From assembly GCA_900319365.1 (NCBI GenBank), contig ONOE01000004.1:1-64000 (forward strand): a stretch of DNA of 64,000 bases, given 5' to 3'. Under the pieces are notes generated by a model, which saw only the letters and a program-made list of their open reading frames with translations, was not told the DNA's origin and did no database searches. Positions within the stretch are counted from its first letter, which is position 1. The number at the start of each line of letters is the position of its first letter. This document shows, piece by piece, positions 35,751 to 44,544 of the stretch. Both the position numbers and the translations under genes were made by a program. Source of the stretch: an uncultured bacterium. GTDB lineage: Bacteria > Cyanobacteriota > Vampirovibrionia > Gastranaerophilales > Gastranaerophilaceae.

Positions 35751-36110
35751 ATGTATAATAATAACGGACTGTCAAAACAAGAATTAATTGCAAAAAATTA
35801 CAATCATATTTATCAGCATGAAGTTGCACACAAAGCCGCAGGCGGTCAATATGCAGGCGCTATATCAATTGAAAAAGATGCAAACGGGATTCCCGTATCA
35901 GGACATGTTCCCATTCAAATGCCTGTTTTAGATAAAAACAATCCGCAAAAAACCATTGATCATGCAAACACTGTTATAAATGCGGCAATGGCACCGTCTG
36001 ATCCGTCGGGTCAGGATTTTAAAGTTGCTAATTCGGCACAGCAGATTAAAATGCAGGCACAAGCCGTAAAAAATAAAAATGTCGGCAATAAATTAGATGT
36101 TGTTGCCTAA
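35751..36110 (+). CDS. Small HExxH protein resembling SprA-type metalloproteases
   Basis: Short protein (119 residues from the ATG at 35751; an in-frame GTG at 35742 is an alternative start). HEVAHKAAGGQYAGA at 23-37 contains an HExxH zinc-binding motif, and the rest (GIPVSGHVPI, then AAMAPSDPSGQDFKVA) follows the pattern I know from the putative SprA-related metalloprotease family: H-E-x-x-H, a G-x-V segment and AP-x-(E/D)-PS-x-QD. Most members are much longer, so this would be a minimal form. No signal peptide. Monocistronic, between tsf and ftsZ. Confidence 0.7.
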   Translation: MYNNNGLSKQELIAKNYNHIYQHEVAHKAAGGQYAGAISIEKDANGIPVSGHVPIQMPVLDKNNPQKTIDHANTVINAAMAPSDPSGQDFKVANSAQQIKMQAQAVKNKNVGNKLDVVA

Positions 36111-36209
36111 ATTATTAAATTTATCCGCATTGTCCGTTGTATTCGTGCATTTTTGATTAAGATATATTATGAAAAAAATTTACAAATGTAATATTTATTA
36201 ATTTTAGTA

Positions 36210-36215
36210 TATAAT
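36210..36215 (+). promoter_or_regulatory. -10 box upstream of ftsZ
   Basis: A perfect TATAAT lies 30 bases before the ftsZ ATG, with GCAGGAGG as the ribosome binding site just before the start. No convincing -35 hexamer is seen at normal spacing. Confidence 0.45.
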
Positions 36216-36245
36216 GTAATTAATTGAAATTACGCAGGAGGTACA

Positions 36246-37379
36246 ATGGAAAATATTATATCGAATTACGAAAGTTCTAACAATAAACCGAATATAAACC
36301 CGACAAAAATTAAAGTTATAGGTGTTGGCGGCGGCGGCGGGAATGCCGTAAACAGAATGATGCAAGCCAAACTTGCGGGGGTTGAATTTTGGTTAATGAA
36401 TACTGACTTGCAGGATTTAAGCTGCAGCAGTGTTCCGAATAAACTTCAATTAGGTGCTGAAACTACAGGCGGTCTTGGTTGCGGCGCAGATCCTGCGACA
36501 GGAGAAAAAGCAGCTTTAGAAACAAAGGATCAAATTACCAAAGCTCTTGATAATACGGATATGTTGTTTATTACAGCAGGTATGGGCGGCGGAACAGGTA
36601 CGGGAGCTGCTCCGGTGGTTGCTCAAATCGCTCAGGATTTGGGAATTTTGACCATTGCTTTCGTTACAAAACCTTTCTTCTGGGAAGGCAATAAGAGAAT
36701 GAAACAGGCAGAAGACGGCATAGAAAAGTTGAAAAAATACGTTGATGCCATTCTGGTTGTTCCTAACGATAAGTTATTGCAGGTTGTTGAAAGACAAATC
36801 GGCGTAAGAGAAGCATTCTGTGTAACCGATGAAGTATTATACAGAGGTATTCAAGGTCTTTCAGACATTATCACAATCCCCGGTATGATAAATATCGACT
36901 TTGCAGATGTTAAGAAAGTCGTTAAAAATTCAGGTACGGCTTTGATGGGTATAGGCAGAGCTTCAGGCGAAGGCAGAGCTGTTAAAGCTGCTGAAATGGC
37001 TATTAACTCTCAATTGTTAGAATCATCAATTGACGGTGCAAGCGGAATTATCGTAAATATTACGGGAAGTCCTCAAAGTATGACATTATACGAATTTAAC
37101 GATGCGGCTAATGTTATCAACAACGTTGTAAAAGATGATGCAGATGTAATTATCGGTACATCGTTTAATGATGCAATGCAAAATGAAATCCAAATTACGG
37201 TTATTGCAACAGGATTTGCTGAAAAGACTTCAAGAATGTCTGCTGCGGATTATTTCAAGGATAAAACTCCTTTGACAGGCAGCACAACAACAACTTCAAC
37301 AACATCAGGTTCTTCAACTCCGGCATTCGAATTTCCGAAGTTAAATCTCGATGTACCTGATTTCTTAAAGAAAAATTAA
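36246..37379 (+). CDS. ftsZ: Cell division GTPase FtsZ
   Basis: Tubulin homologue that forms the division ring. The nucleotide site includes VGGGGGNAVNRM and the tubulin signature GMGGGTGTGAAPVVA; the T7 loop NIDFADVKKV follows. After a short Thr/Ser linker, the C-terminus ends LDVPDFLKKN, the conserved tail peptide that binds FtsA, SepF or ZipA-like partners. Its 377 residues are normal. No other division genes are adjacent; the neighbouring genes encode an HExxH protein and a structural RNA. Confidence 0.96.
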   Translation: MENIISNYESSNNKPNINPTKIKVIGVGGGGGNAVNRMMQAKLAGVEFWLMNTDLQDLSCSSVPNKLQLGAETTGGLGCGADPATGEKAALETKDQITKALDNTDMLFITAGMGGGTGTGAAPVVAQIAQDLGILTIAFVTKPFFWEGNKRMKQAEDGIEKLKKYVDAILVVPNDKLLQVVERQIGVREAFCVTDEVLYRGIQGLSDIITIPGMINIDFADVKKVVKNSGTALMGIGRASGEGRAVKAAEMAINSQLLESSIDGASGIIVNITGSPQSMTLYEFNDAANVINNVVKDDADVIIGTSFNDAMQNEIQITVIATGFAEKTSRMSAADYFKDKTPLTGSTTTTSTTSGSSTPAFEFPKLNLDVPDFLKKN

Positions 37380-37414
37380 ATAGCTTTAGCGCACAATTGC
37401 CAAAGTTAAAAATA

Positions 37415-37420
37415 TATGAT
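37415..37420 (+). promoter_or_regulatory. -10 box of the candidate 6S RNA
   Basis: TATGAT ends eight bases before the first base of the predicted closing stem, the right distance for transcription to start at the stem. A -35 box is not clear. Confidence 0.45.
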
Positions 37421-37428
37421 AGAATATT

Positions 37429-37614
37429 AAAAGTTCCATACAGGTGTTAATTTTGTTCCTACATTTACATAAATAGGGAGAGTTGACTCCGATTTTGAGA
37501 TTGAAGTAGACCCGCAGATATTTACTTATCTCCGGCGGGAAACGGATTACTCAGGGCGCTCACCCACCTGCAGGAGATCGGCAGGTAACAAAATCCTCCT
37601 GTTATGGGACTTTT
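37429..37614 (+). ncRNA. ssrS: Probable 6S RNA
   Basis: A 186-base non-coding segment folds by eye into the 6S layout. The closing stem pairs AAAAGTTCCATACAGG with CCTGTTATGGGACTTTT, and ATTTTGTT pairs with AACAAAAT. The central bubble contains a small 3'-side hairpin, ACCTGC/GCAGGT, in the place where 6S RNAs carry one. The terminal stem is formed by CCCGC/GCGGG and AGATA/TATCT. A T-rich tail follows (37611-37628). 6S RNA mimics open promoter DNA and sequesters RNA polymerase. Primary sequence is too variable to be sure, so the call rests on structure, size and context. Confidence 0.68.
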
Positions 37615-37705
37615 ATTTTTCTATTTTTTTAATCTCATTTTTATGGTAATCACTTTTTTATTTGTGATAAAATTTATTTAGTGTACAGAATATAGGCGGG
37701 AAATT

Positions 37706-38947
37706 ATGGGGCAGACTTTAGTAGAAAAAATTATATCTTCTCATGCCAACCACAATGTCAGAGCAGGAGAACTTGTTATAACAAATGTTGATGTATGTGC
37801 GGTTCAAGACGGAACGGGACCTTTGACAGTTGAAGAATTTAAAAAACTCGGCAAAGACAAATTGTTTAACCCTAAAAGAACAATTCTTTTTATAGACCAT
37901 GCATCGCCAAGCCCCAGAAAAGAATTATCAAACATGCATACCGTTTTGAGGGATTTTGCAAGAGATTACGGGGCGGTATTATCAGAAGTAGGCTCGGGTG
38001 TTTGCCATCAAAGACTTGTTGAGAGCTTTGTTAACCCCGGAGAAGTCTTAATCGGAGCGGATTCTCACACTTGCACTTCAGGAGCTTTGGGAGCTTTTGC
38101 AACAGGTATGGGCTCAACAGATATCGCAGTCGGTATGGCGTTAGGTAAAACATGGTTAAAAGTTCCTCAAACATTTAAAGTTGTCGTAAACGGCAAATTC
38201 AAAGAAGGAATTTGTGCGAAAGATTTGATTTTGCACCTTATCGGAATGATCGGGGCAGACGGTGCTACATACAAAGCTCTTGAATTTCACGGTGATACAA
38301 TAGACAATATGCCGATGTCAGAAAGATTTACCATCGCAAATATGGCAGTAGAAGCAGGTGCAAAATGCGGTTTGTTTAAAACTGACGAAAAGACTAAAGC
38401 ATACTTAAAAGAAAAAGGGCGTGAAGATAAATTCAAAATTATGGAGCCTGATAGTGATGCGGTTTATGAAAGAGTAATTGAAATAGATGCAGCACAAATC
38501 GAGCATACCGTATCATGCCCGCACACGGTTGATAATACAAAACTTGCAAAAGATTTGAACGACGTAAAAGTTAATCAGGTTTATGTCGGAACTTGCACAA
38601 ACGGCAGAATTGAAGATATGCGTACCGTTGCAAAAATTTTAAAAGGCAAAAAAGTTCACGATGGAGTAAGAATGCTTATTTGTCCCGCATCAAAAACGGT
38701 TTACAAACAAGCGCTGCAAGAAGGGCTGTTTGAAACATTTTTAGATGCCAATGCAACAATTTTACCCCCGGGATGCGGACCGTGCGTAGGTATTCACGCA
38801 GGGATTTTGGCAGACGGCGAAGTTTGCCTCTCGACCCAAAACAGAAACTTCATTGGCAGAATGGGTAATACAAAAGGTTTTATCTACCTTTCGTCGCCTT
38901 ATGTTGCGGCATACTCTGCTATTAACGGTTACATAAGCGATAAATAG
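37706..38947 (+). CDS. leuC: 3-isopropylmalate dehydratase large subunit (LeuC-like)
   Basis: Aconitase-family [4Fe-4S] enzyme of leucine biosynthesis. Substrate-site block GADSHTCTSGALGAFATGMG is near 112-131, cluster cysteines lie in YVGTCTNGRIEDM and PPGCGPCVG, and HASPSPRKE is near the N-terminus. The 413-residue length marks the short, archaeal-type LeuC/homoaconitase group, whose small subunit is separate. No leuD or leuB is adjacent, so homoaconitase or methylmalate activity cannot be excluded. A terminator follows directly. Confidence 0.88.
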   Translation: MGQTLVEKIISSHANHNVRAGELVITNVDVCAVQDGTGPLTVEEFKKLGKDKLFNPKRTILFIDHASPSPRKELSNMHTVLRDFARDYGAVLSEVGSGVCHQRLVESFVNPGEVLIGADSHTCTSGALGAFATGMGSTDIAVGMALGKTWLKVPQTFKVVVNGKFKEGICAKDLILHLIGMIGADGATYKALEFHGDTIDNMPMSERFTIANMAVEAGAKCGLFKTDEKTKAYLKEKGREDKFKIMEPDSDAVYERVIEIDAAQIEHTVSCPHTVDNTKLAKDLNDVKVNQVYVGTCTNGRIEDMRTVAKILKGKKVHDGVRMLICPASKTVYKQALQEGLFETFLDANATILPPGCGPCVGIHAGILADGEVCLSTQNRNFIGRMGNTKGFIYLSSPYVAAYSAINGYISDK

Positions 38948-38957
38948 ATTTTTACAC

Positions 38958-38987
38958 ATCCCCTCTCTCTCAAAGATAGAGGGGTAT
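38958..38987 (+). terminator. leuC terminator
   Basis: ATCCCCTCT pairs with AGAGGGGTAT around a CT-rich loop and is followed by TTTTTT. Confidence 0.85.
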
Positions 38988-39009
38988 TTTTTATATTACA
39001 TAAATCGAA

Positions 39010-40746
39010 TTATTTTTGTTTATAAACCTGATTAGAATACATTTCTATATTCGGGGTATCAATTTCAAATACATGGATTCTTCCGGGTCCTAAATCAACA
39101 GAAATACTTCCGTCATTAACCTGGAATTTCGAATCTTCACCGTATTTGGGAAGCAAATTGTTTAATTTTTGATCAGCCTTTAAAGTCGGAACAATAACTT
39201 TTCCGGCAACAGGTCTGTTAACATCTTTATTTGCAAGAACTAAAAGAGTTTTACCGTTTTTATGACGTGCGAACGCTATTATTTGATCTCTTTTATCTTT
39301 TTCTTTATCAAGAACGATATATGAACCTCTTGTTATGATATCGGAATATTTATCTCTGAATTTAAAGCATTCTGTCATAAATTGTCCGATTTGCGGCTTA
39401 TCACCGCCCGGTCTTCTTGTGTAATTGAAGATATCAAGTTTACCCTTGTGAACTTTCATTATATTTGAATCGGTATCAGATACGGGGTTATATTGACCGT
39501 CATATTTGTATAAATATTTATCACCCGATTGGAAACCGTCTACAATGTAGGGGTTCATCATAGGTAAAGTAGCCTGCAAACCTGAAGTTAAATCACAATA
39601 AACTTTACCGCCGTGATACATAGGCGAAACATCGTCATGAGTTGCGAATGAACCGATTAATGATTTGCCTTTGTCTAATCTGTATGACATATTCAAATTA
39701 TCAATTACATATTTATGCAAATCAGATGCCGTAGGCCATTCATAGAAAATGTGATATTGACCGTAATATGAGTCAAAACCTGCTCTTAAAGAATCTTCAG
39801 GTCTGTCATAAGGCATGTTCGCTTGAGGAGATGCATCTTCATAGGTATAAGATTCTGCAAGCCATGCAAATTGAGGATCTCTTTTTCTTGAATATGGGAT
39901 TAAGATGTCCCAAAATTCAACTGGTTTTGTTCTTGCAACATCTGCTCTGATACCGTCAACACCGGCATCAATAAGCATATCTACAAATTGCCTGTGATAT
40001 TCCAACAATTTAGGATTTAAAGTTCTTTTGCCTTCATCATCCCAAGGTTGAAACATTCTGATATCTTCCCAGCCGCCCGGAGTTTTTGCAATTCCGTTTT
40101 CTATAGCCATCAATTCGGGTTTTTCCAAATACAGGTCATAAGATGCGCAGCTCGGCATATCAATCATAACCCTCAAGCCTCTTTTGTGGCATTCATCAAC
40201 AAAAGCTTTTAACTGTTCTCTGTCTGATCTGGGGTCGTTTTTATCAATTAACACGGGATCTATTTTTAATAAATCCTCTGGTGAATAAACCGATCCTGCA
40301 GTACCCATTGCATTATTTTTCCCGGGTGGGTTGATAGGAAGTACGTGCAGGGTATTAAATCCCTCTGCCTTAATTTCATCCAATCTTGATACGGCACCGA
40401 GCAAAGTTCCTTTTTGTTCATTACCGTCTATATAATCATTTCCGTTTTTATCAACCGCAGTAAATGCTCTTGGCATAATAGCAAGAATTTTTGCACGGTT
40501 GGTATTAAATAAAGTTCTTAAATCGTTTTTATAAGGTTGGCTTGGCTGAACATTATTATCAACCGCAACGGCTTTATTAACAATCGGAGCATTCATTACA
40601 GCCTGTGCATTCAAATATTGCTCAAGCAAATTCGTTGATGCGGGTTGATTTTGGGTAAATGACGGAACAGTAACCGCACCGTTATTTTGAACGTTGGGAG
40701 AATTTAATTTTCTTATTAATAAATTTGAAGAAATTCCTAAAATCAT
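39010..40746 (-). CDS. Cytosolic GH13-like protein with EF-hand-like loop
   Basis: Alpha-amylase superfamily protein, 578 residues, with no signal peptide. GH13 landmarks: nucleophile Asp269 in DGIRADVART, acid/base Glu298 in FAWLAESYTY, and His370/Asp371 in GSFATHDD. Region I (LRVMIDMPSCASYD) lacks the usual Asn-His. Residues 99-110 (DKNGNDYIDGNE) fit an EF-hand calcium loop. The N-terminal 75 residues are Asn/Gln/Pro-rich. It ends an operon with two membrane proteins; its start shares one base with the upstream stop. The substrate is unknown, possibly glycogen-like polymers. Confidence 0.82.
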   Translation of the reverse strand: MILGISSNLLIRKLNSPNVQNNGAVTVPSFTQNQPASTNLLEQYLNAQAVMNAPIVNKAVAVDNNVQPSQPYKNDLRTLFNTNRAKILAIMPRAFTAVDKNGNDYIDGNEQKGTLLGAVSRLDEIKAEGFNTLHVLPINPPGKNNAMGTAGSVYSPEDLLKIDPVLIDKNDPRSDREQLKAFVDECHKRGLRVMIDMPSCASYDLYLEKPELMAIENGIAKTPGGWEDIRMFQPWDDEGKRTLNPKLLEYHRQFVDMLIDAGVDGIRADVARTKPVEFWDILIPYSRKRDPQFAWLAESYTYEDASPQANMPYDRPEDSLRAGFDSYYGQYHIFYEWPTASDLHKYVIDNLNMSYRLDKGKSLIGSFATHDDVSPMYHGGKVYCDLTSGLQATLPMMNPYIVDGFQSGDKYLYKYDGQYNPVSDTDSNIMKVHKGKLDIFNYTRRPGGDKPQIGQFMTECFKFRDKYSDIITRGSYIVLDKEKDKRDQIIAFARHKNGKTLLVLANKDVNRPVAGKVIVPTLKADQKLNNLLPKYGEDSKFQVNDGSISVDLGPGRIHVFEIDTPNIEMYSNQVYKQK

Positions 40747-43391
40747 TATTTATTCTCCTTTGGTACTTTATCTGAATTTATATGACCCATAAAGAACTGT
40801 GATATTACGGTTATGCCGAGTAATACGGCTCCGAATCCGCCAAACATGTTGAGCCATTTTTTACTGTTGTATTTGGTTGATAAGAATTTTGAGAACATAT
40901 CATCAACGGCGCTGCCGAGCAAATTAAATCTGAATTCTGTTGTTGATGTAACTTTCTTACCGTTTACCTTGTGGTTTTTCTTAACGAAGTATTCATCCCC
41001 GCCAAGGTAGCTCAATAATTCTTGTCTGTATGTTTCGAAATTGCTCTTAAACATTGAATTTGAAATTTTTGCATTCGTTTTTTCGCTTAAAGGATCGCCA
41101 TACATCAATCTCATTGCGGCATCATAGAAAATTCTGTCGTGAGGATTGTCTGCCAATTCCTGCGCAGTTGTTTTGCCTAAATATTTATAATCTTTAGGAG
41201 TAACACCCGCAACACTTGAAAAATCAGTCATCCTCTGTCTGTCTGCCGCAACGTTGGGATTTTTTGACGGGTCAAAACTCGGGTTGAGGTTCGGATCTCT
41301 CAAGAAGAAGAATTTAACAGCATAATCTGAAGATCTGCCGCCCATCAAGAGTTGTTTGCACATCTCAACCATTTCTTCCTGCATTTCTCTTGTGAATTTG
41401 GTTTCTTTAATAAAATCTTTGCCTTTAAAGAATTTATATCCGCCAAGAGAATCAAGATGCTCGCCGTCATGCTGACGTTTGAAGAAATCCAAAGTATTTA
41501 ATAAACGATAGAATGATGTTTTTACGCCCAATACTCTGTCTTTTACATAAGATAACTGTAAATCTTTAAGAGTATGAACATCACCAGCAACATCATAACC
41601 CGTTAATCTTTGAACGGTATATTTCATTTTGCGGTTTCTTAATCCGTCTGATGCTTCGTTAAATGTAGTATCAACAAGTGTTTTATAAGGATCGGTTTCA
41701 GCCGCATCATATTTTTTGTAATCAGCAAATTGGGTTCTTTCTTCCAATGAATTTAATTTTTCAATGATTTTATCCATTAAAGCATTGTATTTCGTATCAT
41801 CGGCAACGATATCTTCCAATTTGTTGCGAATCATTTCATTTACAAGATTTGAATCCATTCTTGTTCTTTTTATATCTTTACTTGTAATTCCGAGAGCCTT
41901 AATCATATCGTCAGACATAATTTGGTTCCAGGTATTTGCAAGAGAAGTTTCGGGAGCTTGTGCAGCTTTAAGATATGCATACTTATTCAAAATGGTTTCT
42001 CTGGCATTGAATTTATCCAAAATCTTATTAACTTCTTTTAAATCATTTGCTTTGCCCGCATCTAAAACGGTCGATTGAGTTTTCCCAAGAATCTTGCCTA
42101 ATTTTGAAACCCCGGCACCGCTCATATCTTCAAGCATTTCATCTACCGCAAATCTGATTTTTGCGACTTTTTTGCTATCGGGATTTTCTTGAGCGAATTT
42201 ATTTATTTTATCTTCAATTGCATCTGTAAATGCTTTTACATAGTTTGAAAAATCTTTTACGTTGTGCAATGATTCCGAATTTCTAAGAGTTTCTTTGCTG
42301 TTATTCGGGAGTTTTTCAATAATTTCAGCACCGCTCGGGACAATAGCTTTAAGGTCGTTTTCAGATAAACCCTTTAATGATTTTGAAGCAAAATCAGATA
42401 AATCATCAAATGTTTTAGCCGTAATGTCAGAACCCTCGGGGATTAAAATGTTTTTCAAATCACGTCTTACAGCTTTTGCCGTGATTGCATCCAATCCGCC
42501 CGTTAAAACTTTTGCGATTTGTTCATACAATTCATCCGTTACATTTTTACCGACATTATTTTCTAAAATTGAATTTAACTTACCCGATTTTTGAGAGAAA
42601 TCCATTTTTTCAATTTCTGTATTGAAGTTATTTAAAAGTTTGTCGGCTTTTTTATTAACCATACTGTCTTGATATTTTGAAATAGGTTTTTCCAAAGCAT
42701 TGCAAATCAAAGCACTCATAATAGGAGTTGCAAAACCTGAAGTAAGCATCCACATTGTATTATTTTGGAGTGCAATTTTTCTCATTTTTTCCTGAATGAA
42801 ATCACGACGATTTTTCATATCTTTAGGAACACGCATTCTGTCGCCGATTTTGTTTATTTCTTCGTCAGAATACAAATCCCAAGGTATGAATTGGTGATCT
42901 TGGAATACAGGTTTTTTCGTTCCGTAATTATCCCTGTAATTTTGTCTTATATTAAATCCGTGGATTAAATACGCAGGAAGCTGCAGTGCCAATTTAGGCC
43001 AAATGTCCATTGCGGCAAAGAATGATGCCAAGCCTACAAATTCCATAACTTTTGCAACCGGAGCTGATTTTCTTGAGAATAAATAAGTTGCAATCGAAAT
43101 TCCGCCTAATTTCATACCCAAATCATTTAACGTTCCGAGTTCATGGTCGTTTGCATTTCCTTTAAGCGAATGAGTGAAAGCTTTCGCAACGTATTTAACG
43201 TCTTTGAAAAATTCAGACGGCATATCAAATAAAGAATTTCTTACAAGATGACCGTTGCTTGGCAAAGGTTTGATAAAAGTTCTGTTTGATAATTCTTTAT
43301 TTACGTCGAAATTTTTCTTTGCATTATCAGCTCTGTACTGCTGCATGTTTTGGTTATTTTGAATGTATGATTGAATTAAATTAGTTCTCAT
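40746..43391 (-). CDS. Large membrane protein of unknown function
   Basis: No known family seen. The 881-residue protein has hydrophobic segments near 105-155 (including VGLASFFAAMDIWPKLALQL), near 225-245 and a C-terminal one near 850-870 (GFGAVLLGITVISQFFMGH), with a long soluble, helix-rich region between. The segment HQFIPWDLYSDEEINKIGDR resembles EFTRWDLLYGDPNDKKDLN in the gene upstream, so the two are probably distant paralogues. N-terminus is Asn/Gln-rich without a signal peptide. It overlaps both neighbours by one base, implying a tightly coupled operon. Confidence 0.78.
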   Translation of the reverse strand: MRTNLIQSYIQNNQNMQQYRADNAKKNFDVNKELSNRTFIKPLPSNGHLVRNSLFDMPSEFFKDVKYVAKAFTHSLKGNANDHELGTLNDLGMKLGGISIATYLFSRKSAPVAKVMEFVGLASFFAAMDIWPKLALQLPAYLIHGFNIRQNYRDNYGTKKPVFQDHQFIPWDLYSDEEINKIGDRMRVPKDMKNRRDFIQEKMRKIALQNNTMWMLTSGFATPIMSALICNALEKPISKYQDSMVNKKADKLLNNFNTEIEKMDFSQKSGKLNSILENNVGKNVTDELYEQIAKVLTGGLDAITAKAVRRDLKNILIPEGSDITAKTFDDLSDFASKSLKGLSENDLKAIVPSGAEIIEKLPNNSKETLRNSESLHNVKDFSNYVKAFTDAIEDKINKFAQENPDSKKVAKIRFAVDEMLEDMSGAGVSKLGKILGKTQSTVLDAGKANDLKEVNKILDKFNARETILNKYAYLKAAQAPETSLANTWNQIMSDDMIKALGITSKDIKRTRMDSNLVNEMIRNKLEDIVADDTKYNALMDKIIEKLNSLEERTQFADYKKYDAAETDPYKTLVDTTFNEASDGLRNRKMKYTVQRLTGYDVAGDVHTLKDLQLSYVKDRVLGVKTSFYRLLNTLDFFKRQHDGEHLDSLGGYKFFKGKDFIKETKFTREMQEEMVEMCKQLLMGGRSSDYAVKFFFLRDPNLNPSFDPSKNPNVAADRQRMTDFSSVAGVTPKDYKYLGKTTAQELADNPHDRIFYDAAMRLMYGDPLSEKTNAKISNSMFKSNFETYRQELLSYLGGDEYFVKKNHKVNGKKVTSTTEFRFNLLGSAVDDMFSKFLSTKYNSKKWLNMFGGFGAVLLGITVISQFFMGHINSDKVPKENK

Positions 43392-44455
43392 TATCCAACC
43401 ACACTTTCTTTATTTTTATCCATAACGTCTTTATCAGAAACTTTCGACGGCTTTTTGGTAATATGCAAAGTATTCAAAACCCCGAGTATGGTAGATAAAG
43501 TAGCTACAACGACAACGCCTTTACCGACGTATTTTTCAAATTTATTTGCGGGATTTTTGGGAGTCCACAATTCTTTTGCACTTCTTACAAAACTTTGACC
43601 CAAAATTTTCAATGAATGACCAAAGTCTTTAGGTTTCCAGAATTTTGCGGTTGCAACATGGAAATAATCTTCCCAAGGTTTTTGGAACGCCAAAGCAACT
43701 CCGACTGCTGCCCACAGATAAGAAGAAATACTTCTTGCAAGACCTGATTTCACAAGAACTTCTTTATAAATAGGCTTAACTTCCTGATCGGAATCATTTA
43801 AATCCGTGCCAAGACCATTTTTCTTTGCGATTTTATCGTATCTTTTATTTAAATCTTTTTTATCGTTAGGATCTCCGTATAATAAATCCCAACGGGTAAA
43901 TTCAACACTTTCGCCGACTTTGTGGTATTCATAGCTTGTTAAATCGGTATCATCTTCGCTTACGGGAAGTTGATGATTAACTTTCATATAAGGAAGTTGA
44001 GTATCAACACCCGTTGCATATTTTACGGGAATGTTGACCAGAGATTTTGAAAGGGATTTTGCAAGAGCGTACATTACAACCCCTAATGCCATTTTGTTGC
44101 CCAACTTGTAAGCGGAAGACTGATCAAATGCAGGAAAATGTTTTGCTGCGGAGTTAAAAATTGACATCAATGTCAAACTTCCTACAATATATGGCACGGT
44201 ACCCATTGTCAAAAATTCATAAAAATCAGAGTTGATGCTCCCTGTCATTCCTCTTGCCGGATAAACGGTAAACGCTTTAACCAATTTATCCATGCCTATT
44301 CTTGCTCTCGTTGAAAGGTTATTATTCATTAAAACGTCATTATCGGGCATGCCTTTATCATTAACCGCTTTTTTAGTTTCGACAGCTTTTTTATCATCTT
44401 GATTAGCCGCCCTGAATGAATAATTCTGTATACTTTTGCCTACCGGTAAAATCAT
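43391..44455 (-). CDS. Membrane protein of unknown function, operon leader
   Basis: The start is set at 44455 (MILPVGKSIQNYSF) because GGAG lies six bases upstream; the in-frame ATG at 44491 would add 12 residues. The 354-residue protein has hydrophobic stretches near 75-95, 118-140, 250-265 and 315-335. It shares a WDL(L)Y motif, a C-terminal membrane segment and a short charged tail with the 881-residue protein downstream. The N-terminal SIQNYSFRAAN resembles SIQNYTLGAG in the HExxH protein at 15892. No function can be assigned. Confidence 0.76.
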   Translation of the reverse strand: MILPVGKSIQNYSFRAANQDDKKAVETKKAVNDKGMPDNDVLMNNNLSTRARIGMDKLVKAFTVYPARGMTGSINSDFYEFLTMGTVPYIVGSLTLMSIFNSAAKHFPAFDQSSAYKLGNKMALGVVMYALAKSLSKSLVNIPVKYATGVDTQLPYMKVNHQLPVSEDDTDLTSYEYHKVGESVEFTRWDLLYGDPNDKKDLNKRYDKIAKKNGLGTDLNDSDQEVKPIYKEVLVKSGLARSISSYLWAAVGVALAFQKPWEDYFHVATAKFWKPKDFGHSLKILGQSFVRSAKELWTPKNPANKFEKYVGKGVVVVATLSTILGVLNTLHITKKPSKVSDKDVMDKNKESVVG

Positions 44456-44544
44456 GTCAACTCCGCTTACTATTATTAGAATGCCCCTCAAAAAAAAATT
44501 TTGTTATTTTATTGTGTGAAATTTACAATTTTTAATAATATTTT

